Part shown: piece by piece, positions 23,136 through 34,512 of the stretch
Numbering within the stretch: the stretch's first letter is position 1
How the letters are laid out: every line of letters begins with the position of its first letter
NCBI GenBank assembly: GCA_007570785.1
Contig: ML660774.1
Location: 15,142,888 to 15,206,887 of the forward strand
DNA: 64,000 bases
Direction: 5' to 3'
From: Antilocapra americana
Taxonomy: Eukaryota > Chordata > Mammalia > Artiodactyla > Antilocapridae
Position numbers and translations under genes: made by a program
The notes under the pieces: model-generated
Database searches by the model: none
Told to the model about the DNA's origin: nothing
The model's input: only the letters and a program-made list of their open reading frames with translations

Positions 23136-25289
23136 ATCAACATGAATGAGTTCTTTGCATTCAGATGATTAGACATCCTTCTCCAAATCCCTACTGAATA
23201 TAATAGTATCAAAAATAGTCAGTTATCTATTTTACCTGTCTTATAACACTATTTTCTGCTTCATATATATGTATAATATGAACATATACATGTTCAAAAT
23301 ATGTAATATGCAGCAACAGTGAAGAACCACGGAATATTTTGGTCTCTTGTTTATGATTTATTTTACTATAAAACATCTAGGAAGAACTGCATATATAGTG
23401 AATGTTCAATAAAATTACAGTTTTTCAGTTATACTGCCATTTTAGGCTACAAAACTCTATAACTACTTCATAATTACCTTTTAGCCCATAGAACATGTTT
23501 CTCCATTTTAAGTCACCTTCAACCATCATATCTTATATTTATTAGATTCATGGGTTGATTGTCTTTTTCCCCTTGACCAAATAAATCATCTCCATTTAAA
23601 ATCACTTAACGTCATCCTGACCATGCCATTCAGTTTTTAATTTGCATTGTAATTCATTTGAGTCAAATGCTGTTGCCCTCAATAATTTCGTATTTTTATA
23701 GTCTATATTCACATTCCCTTATTCCACTGAATATGATTAAATATATCAGATATTAAATAATAAGAGTTAACAGTGTAAAACCGAGAGGGAAGCATACAAA
23801 CAAATAATCAGGGAGTGAGACAGTTGATACATTTTTTAAAATAAAATGTCTTTCAAAGGGAAAAAAACTTATTAAACTTACCTATATTTTATGACTTAGT
23901 ATTTTTTTAATCTTAAAAAGTCACCTATGTTTGTGGGATATGGAGGCATTCTATGATTTTTTTCCCCCTCTAAGACCACCAATGATTGAATTGCAGTCAT
24001 GAAAACAGTAGCTTTCATCTGTGTAAAACTCAGCTCAGCCAGGTCAGGGATATAAGGGTTTTCTAAATTTGTGATTTTTGGTAAATCAGAACACCAGCTT
24101 ATTTATTACAGCATGAAACTTTCCTTGTTTTGTAATATTTTTGAGTACCAAATTTGGGGGCCTTAAAAAAAACAAGTTATCTTGCTCTAACGTGTGACCC
24201 TGACTCTAAGATGGCACGTATCACTCTGCAGCTAATCAAGAGCCGTGCTCCCAGATGGTCCCTGACAGCAGAACACAAACAAAGCAGTGACCCCACCATC
24301 CTCACAAGCAGGCAGCCCCCTGGCCCTCTATGATGTGGACACAAGCACTGTGACAAAAAGATGTTAGAAATGACTTTCGCAATAGAGCTATTCTGACACA
24401 CAGACAAATAATTTTGGGTGTTTCAAAAGCACTCCCATCTGGAATGGAAGCCAGTTTTTAAAAACTAACTGCAGATCACAGATAACAAGACTTTTTCCTA
24501 GAGGAAACAAAATATAAAATTTCAGCAAAAGAGATTTAGTTAGATTACAGATAGAAGGAAGCCATGGTTGCATTTTCTTTTCCTGGTAGAACTTAAGTGA
24601 GCCAGGCCGACAGCACAGATCCATAGGAAGAATTCCACATCTGGAAAATCTTTGCTCCATCTGTGGTAGGTTTCCAGCCTCTTGCTCTTTCTCTACCATT
24701 TCCCATGACTTCAGCTTATCTCCTTTCTGTTTTCTTTAGTGAAGTTATTTAACCCTTAGGGGTTTCAGATTTTTGTTTTGTTTTTAAGAGGAAGGAGAGC
24801 AAAGGAATACTTTATAACACTTTTGTGATTCTCTAGAATTGAGCCTGGTTTATATTTAAGTGTCTACGTAAGTGATATAGATGAAAATATGTGTATATAT
24901 ATAAAGTACCTAGTCAATTATATGGAATTATGTTTTAGAAATGCATTAGATAGACAGTGCTTTGATTTTTATTTTACTGGATTGAATTTTGGTGTTGATC
25001 ATCCAGTTTGAGAGTCTTAACTTTGTTTGCCTCAAATCATAGATGTTAATATCATAGAGTACATAGAAATAAAGTTACATTATTCATATCACAGAACTCA
25101 TTAATATCTTATTTAATGTAATTAACAAATAATATTTATGATTGAATCTTTGTCTCACCAAGCCCCCTCCTAAATATTAAATGAGTTATGCAGCATTGAT
25201 GTTTAGATTTTCTTTTCTTGTCTGTCCTTAAACTTTCTCTTAGAAGTCTCATCCAAAAAAAGATGTGTCTACATAATGTCCAGCCCCAG
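23136..25289. other. No gene recognised
   Basis: Long unique AT-rich stretch. The segment 24180-24350 is more GC-balanced but has no conserved motif I can identify. Confidence 0.5.
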
Positions 25290-25680
25290 TGAGCCAAACT
25301 GCCCACTTCATTTCCAACCACCCCTGAGACTCCATCACAGGAATGCATATACTCTCCACATCCTGCTTTTTCTACTTCAGAGTCTTCACTACTCCTGTTA
25401 CTTTTTCCTAAAATTTCCTTTCATACTACCTCCAAATTGCTTTACACACCTCCTCTTTGAAAGCTTCCAAGATCTCCACTACTCTGAAAGCAGCCCTTTT
25501 TACCAGATCTCTCAATATTATATTTAAACTTTTCATACAGTGTTTGTCTTTTTATGCCTTTTGTTATGATATTTAAGACTTATTTTTTCATGTTATATAA
25601 TCAAACCAATGTCTAATTTATCTTTGAATGCCTTGCACATAAAGATTTAATAATTTTCTGCTTGAAAGAAAAATGGCATT
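25290..25680 (+). repeat. L2-like LINE relic
   Basis: The order ccacatcctgctttttctac, acacctcctctttgaaagct, and a terminal tttgaatgccttgcacataa resembles the L2 3' region. Confidence 0.5.
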
Positions 25681-25708
25681 TTAATTAAAAATAAAAGCCT
25701 ACTCTCTT

Positions 25709-26443
25709 TTTTTTTTTTTTTATTATTGTTTTTGCCATACATTGTCATGATATCACCATGGGTTTACATATGCTTCCCCTCCGGGTCCCCCCTCCCTCCT
25801 CCCTCCCCCCCGGGAAATCTCGCTGCACCAGTCCCGAGCATCAATCCTGGGCTGGCGATTGATTAGACACATGACAATTAACATGCTTCAATGCCCTTCT
25901 CCCATATCATCCCACCCTTACCCTCATCCACAAAGTCCACAAGTCTATTCTATACATCTGCGTTCCTTTTGTTGTCTCCCATGTTGGGTTCTCATTACTG
26001 TCTTTCTAAATTCCATATATATGTGTTAATATACTGTATTGTTGTTTTTGCTTCTGGCTTACTTCACTCTGGATAATGGGCTCCAGTTTCGTCCATCTGA
26101 GTAGAATTGCTTCAAATGAATTTTTTTTTAATGCTGAGTAATATTCCATTGTGTATATATACCACAGCTTTCTTATCCATTCGTCAGTTGATGGGCATCT
26201 AGGTTGCTTCCATGTCCTGGCTATTGTAAACAATGCAGCGATGAACATTGGGGTGCACGTGGCTCTTTCAATTCTGGTTTCCTCTGTGTATATGCCCAGC
26301 AGTGGGATTGCCGGGTCATATGGCAGGTCTATTTGCAGCTTTTTAAGGAACCTCCACACTGTTTTCCATAGTGGCTGTACTAGTTTGCATTCCCACCAAC
26401 AGTGTAAGAGGGTTCCCTTTTCTCCACATCCTCTCCAGCATTT
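25709..26443 (-). mobile_element. Young 5'-truncated L1 with 18-bp target duplication
   Basis: The minus strand encodes an L1 ORF2 C-terminus (frame 26006-26491 includes [15 protein letters not shown] and [19 protein letters not shown]), followed by a 3' UTR and poly(A) seen as T-run 25708-25722. The C-rich tract 25787-25811 is a G-rich run on the L1 strand. ATAAAAGCCTACTCTCTT (25691-25708) and ATAAAAGCATACTCTCTT (26444-26461) are the target duplication, one mismatch. It lacks ORF1 and the endonuclease and RT domains, so it cannot move by itself. Confidence 0.95.
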
Positions 26444-26501
26444 ATAAAAGCATACTCTCTTAATGCAAGATGTTGAAGTACGCTTCAACATTTTCTAGAA
26501 T

Positions 26502-27703
26502 TGTTGTTCAGTTGCTCAGTTGTGTCCAACTCTTTGCAACCCCACGGACTGCAGCACTCCAGGCTTTCCTGTCCATCACCAACTGCTAGAGCTTGCTCAA
26601 ACTCATGTCCATCAAGCTGGTGATGTCATCCAACCATCTCATCCTCTGTCATCCTCTTTTCCTGCCTTTAATCTTTCCCAGCGTCAGGGTCTTTTCTAGT
26701 GAGTCAGCTCTTCGCATCAGGTTGCCAGACTACTGGAGCTTCAGCTTCAGCAACAGTCTGAATCCAGACTGATTTTATTCATCCTTCCAATGAATATGCA
26801 GAGTTAATTTCCTTTAGGACTGACTGGTTTGATCTCCTTCCAAGGGACTCTCAGGAGTCTTCTCCAACACCACAGTTCAAAAACATCAATTTTTCAGCAC
26901 TCAGACTTCTTTATGGTCCAACTCTCACATCCATACCTCACTACTGGAAAAACCATAGCTTTGATTAGATGGACCTTTGTCAGCAAATATTTCTGCTTCT
27001 CAGTATGCTGTCTAGTTTTGTTATAGCTTTTCTTCCAAGGAGTAAGCATCTTTTAATTTCATGTCACCATCCGCAGTGATTTTGGAGCCCAGGAAAATAA
27101 AGTCTGACAGTTTCCATTGTTACCTTGTCTATTTGCTATGAAGTGGTGGGACTGGATGCCATGATCTTTACTGTTTGAGTGTTGACTTTTACGCCTGCTT
27201 TTTTCACTGTCCTCTTTCACCTTCATCAAAAAGTTCTTTAGTTCCTCTTCACTTTCTGCCATAAGGGCAGTGTTATCTGCATATCTGAGGTTATTGATAA
27301 TTCTCCCGGCAATCTTGATTCCAGTTTGTGCTTCATCCAGCCTGGCATTTCACATGATATACTCTGCATATAAGTTAAATAAGCAGGGTGACAGTATACA
27401 GCCTTGACGTACTCCTTTCCCAATTTGGAACCAGTCTGTTGTTCCATGCCAATTCTAACTGTTGCTTCTTGTCCTGCATACAGATTTCTCAGGAGGCAGG
27501 TAAGGTGGTCTGGTGTTCCCATCTCTTAGATAAGAATTTTCCACAGTTTGTTGTGATTCACACAGTCAAAGGCTTTAGCATAGAAAGTGAAGCATAAATA
27601 GATTTTTTTTTTTAATTCTCTTGCCTTTACTGTGATCCAGTGTATGTTGACAATTTGATCTCTGGTTCCTCTGCCTTTTCTAAATCCAGCTTGTACATCT
27701 TGA
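26502..27703 (-). mobile_element. BovB LINE, 5'-truncated, 12-bp target duplication
   Basis: Plus-strand landmarks run from the 3' end (ttgttcagttgctcagttgt) through gaagtggtgggactggatgc and tctgccataagggcagtgtt (reverse-transcriptase region) to ctaaatccagcttgtacatc. ATTTTCTAGAAT is found at 26490-26501 and 27704-27715. The RT frame is interrupted by indels, leaving frames of 67 and 94 codons. It sits 28 bp right of the L1 duplication. Confidence 0.96.
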
Positions 27704-27715
27704 ATTTTCTAGAAT

Positions 27716-28315
27716 ATTTGTTTTAAAATGCAGGTTCCTATATTCCTTCATGCTTCCTTAATCAGAATATCTTAGACCCAAGGATCTTAAATGTTACATA
27801 CTCTCCAGGGAATTCTTATCTGTACTAAAGTTTAAGGATCATTGCTTAATGTCAGTGAAAGTTTCACATTTATTCTTCCACATGCACATAAATTTCATTA
27901 CATAGTTCAAAGTTTGTACAGCATAACAAAAGCCTAAGGCTTAAGAAAAATTATCCTGGCACTGAAAGACTTGAGAAAGGTCATATTTTATCATAAATAT
28001 AACCAGAAATATTTCTGAATATCTATTTTTACCAAATAGTGTGCTATGGTTATAAAACAATTTAAGACATTAGCCTCGGAGAGCTTATGGTCAAGGTGAG
28101 AGAAATGATACATATAAAAAGTTGGTTGAAACAAGCAAAGTCATCAGAGGTGTTCTATAGTTTCACATATTGTCTGGCATACTCACTGCCTAATCAAATT
28201 AAAATAACAGCATTTTAAAGCAGTGGAAATAACTCCAGATGCAGACATGATAGGAGGAGGAAAAAAGAATGGAGACTCTACAGTGAACAGCTGGAGGTCC
28301 TGGTTGTTCCACCTG
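27716..28315. other. No gene recognised
   Basis: Unique AT-rich sequence. Confidence 0.5.
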
Positions 28316-28322
28316 TCACATT

Positions 28323-28545
28323 CAGTGTGCTGTGCCCAGTCACTGCAGTCGTGTCTGACTCTGCAACCCCTGGATTGTAACCCGCCAGGCTCCTCTGTCC
28401 ACAGGATTTTCCCAGCAAGAATACTGGAGTGGGTTGCCATGCCTTCCCCTAGGGGATGTTCATGACCTAGGGATCGAACCCGTGTCTCCTGTGTCTCCTT
28501 TATTGCAGGCAGATTCTTTACCTGCTGAGCCTTTGGGGAAGCCCC
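28323..28545 (-). mobile_element. Bov-tA SINE, antisense, 7-bp duplication
   Basis: BovA body at left (agtcgtgtctgactctgcaa), B box region at agggatcgaacccgtgtctc, and head at right (ctgagcctttggggaagccc). TCACATT at 28316-28322 and 28546-28552 is a likely target duplication. Confidence 0.92.
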
Positions 28546-28552
28546 TCACATT

Positions 28553-29935
28553 TAATAAGGAGATGTTTATCTGGACCAGGTTCTTGTTTTAGATATAAAT
28601 TTCTCCACACCTGCCTCGTCCTCTCCTAGGGCTAATCTTCATCTTGGAATGGACCAGCAAGGATTATCAAGCACCACATAACAGAAACTCCACCCTCTGT
28701 GAGATGGAGGGTGTTTGGAGATGAAGGAGTAATCTGTGCAGTGGTGATTCTGGACAGTCAGTTGGCAGAAAGACTCGATAACTTAGGGAAAAGGAACAAG
28801 TCTCAGGAGTCATGTTCAGAGAGGGAAATGAAGGAATGACATAAGTAGTTTATACATAATTTATGGAATCCTAGAAATAGCCCAAGTGACACTGAAAAAT
28901 CACTGCCATGTATTGCTGACAGCTGATGTAAATATTATAGTTCTCTAGTAAGTCCACAGTCTTTAGCTTTCCCTCAATGGAACCTATTATCCCTATTCCA
29001 GGTTAGTCTAAGTCCAGCCAAATGTCAGACCATCCTTACCCTCTTTCTCTCTCTCCCCCTTCCCGCTATAAAGCTCTGCACCAGAGATCAGGGTCTGGGA
29101 GGAGGTATGTGAATGAGGGGTATCTGCATGTGCTCTTTTCCTTCCTCTTCTGTTGAGGCAGCACAGAGTTTCCTTATTCCAGACCTTGAGGACACATCCC
29201 TTGAGAATGCTTCCAGCCTGCTGGGCAAGATATGTAGCAATGACTAAGTGGTGAGATAGTCAAGAGACTCTAGACTTTTATCTGAGAGAGGACACCTGGG
29301 CTGGAATGATCCAGAGAAAATCTGGGGTAACATAAAGCTGTGAAAACTGGAATGGAAGATCTGACACATTTCTAGGCAAGGAAAGTGGTGTTGGCAAAGT
29401 CAGGCTTCGTGGGAACACACAAGGCACGGTGATGCAATGGTGTGGCCTGGCCAGCTGGAGCACAGAGTTTGTGTTTGGAAGGAGAGAAGATAGGAAAAAA
29501 TGGGATGAGTCCAGACTCCAGCAGGCCTCAGAGAGTGATTTTAATTTTCACTAAGAATAGAAAATCTTTTCAAATTAATCAGTGGTGTTACCCCAGCTGC
29601 AAAAATCTAGACATCCTCAATCTTAACTCTTTAGTAAGTACTTTGGAAAAAGGAAGCAGAAACTTTTTTTTTTTAATGATGCACTACAATACCCAAAACC
29701 CATTAGATTACAGCTATAGTCAACACTGATCAAGAACCTTTAATATGTATACATCATAAGGAATTTAGTGATGAGTTTAGAGAAAAGTCAGAAGATTTTG
29801 GGTTATGTTTTTGTTTTGGTGATACACTTTTAAAACTTGAGTTCTGCTTTATTATAATTCAACCATGCTCATGATAATAAGTAATAAGTGATACCATTAA
29901 GATTAAAAAAAGGTAACATACGAATTTAGGGAAGG
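28553..29935. other. No gene recognised
   Basis: Unique sequence. A small hairpin (CACCCTC / GAGGGTG) lies near 28690-28713. No exon signal was recognised. Confidence 0.5.
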
Positions 29936-29944
29936 AAAGAAAAT

Positions 29945-30379
29945 CAGTTCAGTTCAGTCACTCAGTCATGTCCAACTCTTTGCGACCCCATGGACTGCAG
30001 CATGCCAGGCTTCCCTGTCCATCACCAACTCCAGGAGCCTACTCAAATTCATGTCCATCATGTCAGCGATACCATCCGACATGATACCATATGGTACCGT
30101 AAAACCACTTCATCCACTGTCTTCCCCTTCTCCTCCCACCTTCAGTCTTTCCCAACATCAGAGTCTTTTCCAGTTAGTCGGTTCTCATCAGGTGGCCAAA
30201 GTATTGGAGTTTCAGCTTTAGCATCAGTCCTTCCAATGAATATTCAGGATTCATTTCCTTTAAGATTGACTGGTTGGATCTCTTTGCAGTCCAAGGGACT
30301 GTCAAGAGTCTTCTCCAACACCACAACTCAAAAGCATCAATTCTTCAGTGCTCAGCTTTCTTTACAGTGTCTTTACACT
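29945..30379 (-). mobile_element. BovB LINE 3' end, antisense, 9-bp duplication
   Basis: It begins cagttcagttcagtcactca and runs through ctgactggttggatctcttt to ctcagctttctttacagtgt. AAAGAAAAT occurs at 29936-29944 and 30380-30388. A 136-codon plus-strand frame here is the non-coding strand of BovB. Confidence 0.93.
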
Positions 30380-30407
30380 AAAGAAAATAGATGCTTCTAA
30401 AGATTTT

Positions 30408-30622
30408 AGGGGCTTCCCTAGGGGCTCAGCAGTAAATAATCTGCCTGCCAGCTCAAGAAATGCAGGTTCGATTCCTGGGTTGAGAAGATCCCCTGGAGAA
30501 GGAAATGGCACCCCACTCCAGTAATCTTGCCTGGGAAATCCCATGGACAGAGGAGCCTGGTGGGTCACAGTCCATGGGATTGCAAAGAGTCAGACATGAC
30601 TGAGTGACTAAACAGCAACAAC
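30408..30622 (+). mobile_element. Bov-tA SINE, 9-bp duplication
   Basis: Head ggcttccctaggggctcagc, B box ggttcgattcctggg, BovA body and end catgactgagtgactaaaca with an ACAAC tail. AAAGATTTT at 30399-30407 and 30623-30631. Confidence 0.95.
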
Positions 30623-30796
30623 AAAGATTTTCAAGCAAATCATTCTCCTACAAAATGCTAACCATTTCTTAAAAACTAACGAGATAAAACGAGGCTTATT
30701 TTAAAACAATTATATTTTACACTTAAAGGACAAAATCGCCTGGTATTTTTCCTGCCACCAATCAATCTGGATTGATTTTAGTACAAACAGTATTCA

Positions 30797-30957
30797 TTTC
30801 AGTTCAGTTCAGTCCCTCAGTTGTGTCTGATTCTTTGTGACCCCATGGACTGCAGCATTCTAGGCTTTCCTGTCCATCACCAACTGCTAGAGCTTGCTCA
30901 AACTCATGTCCATCAAGCTGGTGATGTCATCCAGCCATCTCCATCCAACCATCTATC
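30797..30957 (-). mobile_element. BovB LINE 3' end, short
   Basis: cagttcagttcagtccctca through tccatcaagctggtgatgtc and ccatctccatccaaccatct. Only about 160 nt of the BovB end is present. Confidence 0.92.
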
Positions 30958-31202
30958 CTTGTTTTTCTTTAAATATTTCAGGTTTGGATGTGCTTGTATC
31001 ACTAATGGTCTATAGTCTTGGTGGCAGAAATGAACCTCTTATTGTGAATGAAATTCAAAAGGCAAAAAAATACTTCTATGACCTTTCATTTTTTTTTTCA
31101 ATTTCCAACTTCAGATATTATTGCTGCCTATGTTACTTTGTTTGTAAATGACAAATAGCAAGAAATGTGCAAATAATGAAAGTAGTTTAATTTAGAGGCT
31201 AA

Positions 31203-31300
31203 TTAAACACTTAAGAGAATCCCAGGGACAGAGGAGCCTGGTGGGCTGCCATCTATGGGATCGCAGTCAGACACGACTGAAGTGACTTAGCAGCAAACGC
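31203..31300 (+). mobile_element. BovA body fragment
   Basis: gagaatcccagggacagagg through cagacacgactgaagtgact, lacking the tRNA-like head. Probably a BOV-A2 or Bov-tA remnant. Confidence 0.85.
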
Positions 31301-31344
31301 TTATGAAACAGTGTTTTATCTGTTTTCTCCTTGTAGATTGTTGT

Positions 31345-31575
31345 TGTTGTTGTCAAATGTTTAATCATTAAGTCATGTCCCACTCTTTTGCCACTCCCTG
31401 ACTGGTAGCCAACTAGGCTCTTCTGTCCTTGGGATTTCCCAGGCAAGAGTACTAGAGTGGATTGCGATTCCCTTCTCTAGGGAATCTTCCTGAGCCAGGA
31501 ATCGAACCCAAGTCTCTTATGCCTCCTACATTGGCATGCAGATTCTTTACCATTGAGCCACCAGGGAACCCCTCT
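31345..31575 (-). mobile_element. Bov-tA SINE, antisense
   Basis: BovA body at left (aagtcatgtcccactctttt), B box region aggaatcgaacccaagtctc, head at right (accattgagccaccagggaa). Preceded by a GTT repeat (31338-31353). Confidence 0.9.
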
Positions 31576-31839
31576 CCATGGAGATACAAGGAAGCTAAAT
31601 TACCACCCCTTGCAACACTCAAGCAGTTATTTTCTCTAGGTATATTATACATATATTTAGAGCAGGATTTCCCAAACTATTTATGGTGACCAATTTTTTT
31701 AATCTCTTCTGGACATATACCATTTTAAAATGATAAAAGGAGAGCACTGGAAAAATAAAATTGAAGGAAAAAAATAGAACGCAATGTGTGTTATCATTAG
31801 ATTCAACAGACATAGAATTACTCTATCAAACTATTATAC

Positions 31840-32035
31840 TATGCTGTCCTGTTCAGTTGCTAACTTGTATTTGACTCTTTTACGACCCTATAGACCATAG
31901 CCCACCAGGCTCCTCTGTCCATGGGATTTCTCAGGCAAGAATACTAGAGTGGGCTGCCATTTCCTTCTCCATGGGATCTTCCCAACCTAGGGATTGAACC
32001 CACATCTCCTGCCTGAGACACCTGGGAATCCCACC
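31840..32035 (-). mobile_element. Bov-tA SINE, antisense, head truncated
   Basis: gttcagttgctaacttgtat, agcccaccaggctcctctgt and agggattgaacccacatctc are present. The head is shortened to cacctgggaatccca. Confidence 0.9.
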
Positions 32036-32049
32036 TAACACTATTTTTT

Positions 32050-32338
32050 TGTTGTTATTCAGTCGCTTAGTCATGTCCAACTCTTTGTAACCCCATGGAC
32101 TGCAACATGCCAGGCTTCCTTGCCCTTCACTATCTCCCAGAGCTTACTCAAACTCTTGTCCATTGAGTTGGTGATGCCATCCGACCATCTCATCCTCTGT
32201 CGTCCCCTTCTCCTGCCTTCAATCTTTCCTAGCATCCTGGTCTTTTCTAATGAGTCAGCTCTTCGCATCAGGTGGTCATAGTATTGGAGCTCAGCCTCAG
32301 CATCAGTCCATCTGATGAATATTCAGGATTGATTTCGA
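32050..32338 (-). mobile_element. BovB LINE 3' end, antisense
   Basis: ttgttattcagtcgcttagt, gaccatctcatcctctgtcg, and gagtcagctcttcgcatcag to tgaatattcaggattgattt. Confidence 0.93.
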
Positions 32339-32384
32339 TGTTTCTAAATGCTTCCTCAACTTCTGTGCTCATCTCTGGACAGCT

Positions 32385-33745
32385 GTCTGTCCATTCTACA
32401 TTCCCACCAGCAATATATAAGAATTCTAACTGCCTCACATCCTCTCCAGTATAGTTCTTGGTATGGTTCATCTATTTAATTTTAGTAAGTAGTGGTATTT
32501 CAATATGCTTTTAATTTTCGTTTCCCTAGTGAGGCCAATCACCTTTTACTGTACTTACTGATCATTCATATATCTTCTTTTATGAAGAGTTTTTGCCCCA
32601 TTGTTAAAGCCTGGTTATTTGCCTTTATGTTATTGAATCATAGGATTCTTCTTACATTCCAAAAACAAGTTGTTTATGATATATGCTTTACAAATATTTC
32701 TTCCCAGCCATTAGCTTGTCTTTTTCTCTTCTTCATAGTCTTTTAAAAGAACAGAGGTTTTTGTTCTATTTTGTTCTCTCTGTCTTTCCTTTTTTTATGA
32801 TTCATGTTTATTAAGGAACACTTAACTTAAAGTCAGAAAATTTCTCCTATGAGTCTTAGAGTTTTACATTTAGGTTTCTGGTTCATAGTCCATTTAGACT
32901 TAATGCTTAAAGTATGAGGTAAGTGCAGAGATTCATTTTTCCCATATGGTTACTCAGTTATCCCAGCAACATTTGAAAATAATTATCCTACCCCACTGGC
33001 TTACCTTGGCATCTTTATCAAAAATCAACTGAATGTGTAGTAAGTATGGACCTATTTGGGGAATTTTTATTTTGTGCCATTGGCCTATATGTCTATCCTT
33101 AAATCAGTATCATCCTTCCTTGAATTGATTAGTGAAGATTTATAGTAAATCTTCAAATCAAGTAGTGTAAATCATCTAAAATTGCTCTTCTTTTAAAAAA
33201 TCTTTTAGGTTCATCTAGTCATTTGTATTTTCAAATATATTTTAGAATCAACTTGTCAAGTTTTTAAAGAAAACCTCATGAAATTTTCATTGTTTCATTT
33301 TTTAATCGATATATTATTAAGGGGAGATTATTATGGGGAAAACCCTAACAATTTTGGGTTTTCAAATCCATGAACATGGTATATGTCTCTATTTATTTAG
33401 GTCATTAGTTTCTCTTAGCAGTTTTTTATAGCATTTAATGTATATGTTTTTGTCTACAGATTTGTTAAATCTATCTCTAAGTAGTTTGTACTTTTTAATC
33501 ATATAATAAGTGGCATTTATTTTAATTACAGTTGTTCATTGCTAGTATATGGAAATACAACTATTTATTTTATATTGACCTTGAATCTTGTGACCTCATT
33601 AAACTTAATTTTTATTTCTAGTTAACGCAAGTAGATTTAATCAATTTTATTGATTTTTTTTAAGAAATAGATTTGTTCTTCTCTATCATTTGTCCATTTT
33701 CAATCTCCATTATTTCAGTCTTATCTTTATTATTTCCTTCTTCTG
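32385..33745 (-). mobile_element. Old L1 ORF2, antisense
   Basis: Landmarks match antisense L1 ORF2 in order: tctacattcccaccagcaat, agagtttttgccccattgtt, agtccatttagacttaatgc, ttacctaccccactggctta-like text near 32985, and gcctatatgtctatccttaa. Many indels and stops indicate an ancient copy. Confidence 0.85.
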
Positions 33746-33899
33746 CTGGCAGGTCAACAGCATCCAATTTTCTGACACTAATTTAGTCCCCCTACTGACA
33801 CATGACTCTTCTAGTGATTTCATCCAGTGCCCCAGTTTACCTGAGGACTCCTCATGCCAGCTGGGAACAGAACTAATCCTAGGCTTCAGTGAAAGTGAA

Positions 33900-34078
33900 A
33901 GGGGCTTCCCTTGTGGCTCAGCTGGTAAAGAATTTGCAGTGTGGGAGATATGGGTTTGATCCCTGGGTTGGGAAGATCGCCTGGAGAAGGGAAACACTAC
34001 CCACTCCAGTATTCTGGCCTGGAGAATCCCATGGGCTCTACAGTTGCAAAGAGTCAGACACAACTGAGCGACTTTTTC
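33900..34078 (+). mobile_element. Bov-tA SINE
   Basis: Head ggggcttcccttgtggctca, B-box-like gtttgatccctgg, body and end cagacacaactgagcgactt. Internal deletions shorten head and body. Confidence 0.93.
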
Positions 34079-34460
34079 ACTTTGTGAGCTCCAGGAAGTT
34101 ATCTGCCTACTGACTCCCACTACCTCTTTCCCTGGCTTTGGAGAGTTCCTTCTTACACCTGTGTCAATTAGCATTCAGTCAAACGTTTGGAGAGACCCCT
34201 CTGTATATCTCCTAAGCTCACTCTCTATGCCACTCCTGCCCTGCTTCAGTCCCCACAAACGCTTATCTCTTTCACCTCAAGACTGTTAGGTTGTGTGTGG
34301 CTTTCATATTTCTACTCTGTGACCCAGAAACTTCTCCCAGGCAGTAAGCTGGGGCAATAGTATAGCTCATCTATTTGTGGGGTTTTTTTTGACCTTTTAG
34401 AGATTACAGTCCTGCATTACCTATTTTACATTTTCTGAAAAACACTGTTTTGTATTTGTT
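34079..34460. other. No gene recognised
   Basis: Unique sequence, with 33746-33899 on the other side of the SINE. A few blocks (gaaacttctcccaggcagta) look like repeat DNA but were not assigned. Confidence 0.4.

Positions 34461-34502
<42 letters not shown>
34461..34502. repeat. Compound (TG)7(AG)14 microsatellite
   Basis: Seven TG units run directly into 14 AG units, followed by TGAG units. Confidence 0.97.
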
Positions 34503-34505
<3 letters not shown>

Positions 34506-34512
34506 GTGAGAA

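Noticed and set aside
26006..26491. 161-codon minus-strand frame as a host gene
   Set aside because: It is the C-terminus of L1 ORF2.
29990..30400. 136-codon plus-strand frame
   Set aside because: It is the antisense of a BovB end and continues into host DNA. No known domain.
33127..33155. Hairpin GAAGATTT / AAATCTTC as an RNA element or terminator
   Set aside because: It is an 8-bp arm inside a decayed L1 and likely chance.
31100..33745. Possible host exon after cag at about 30980 (ctttaaatatttcag followed by an open stretch)
   Set aside because: The polypyrimidine-AG resemblance is weak, no donor pairs with it and the translation matches nothing recognised. The right side is old L1.
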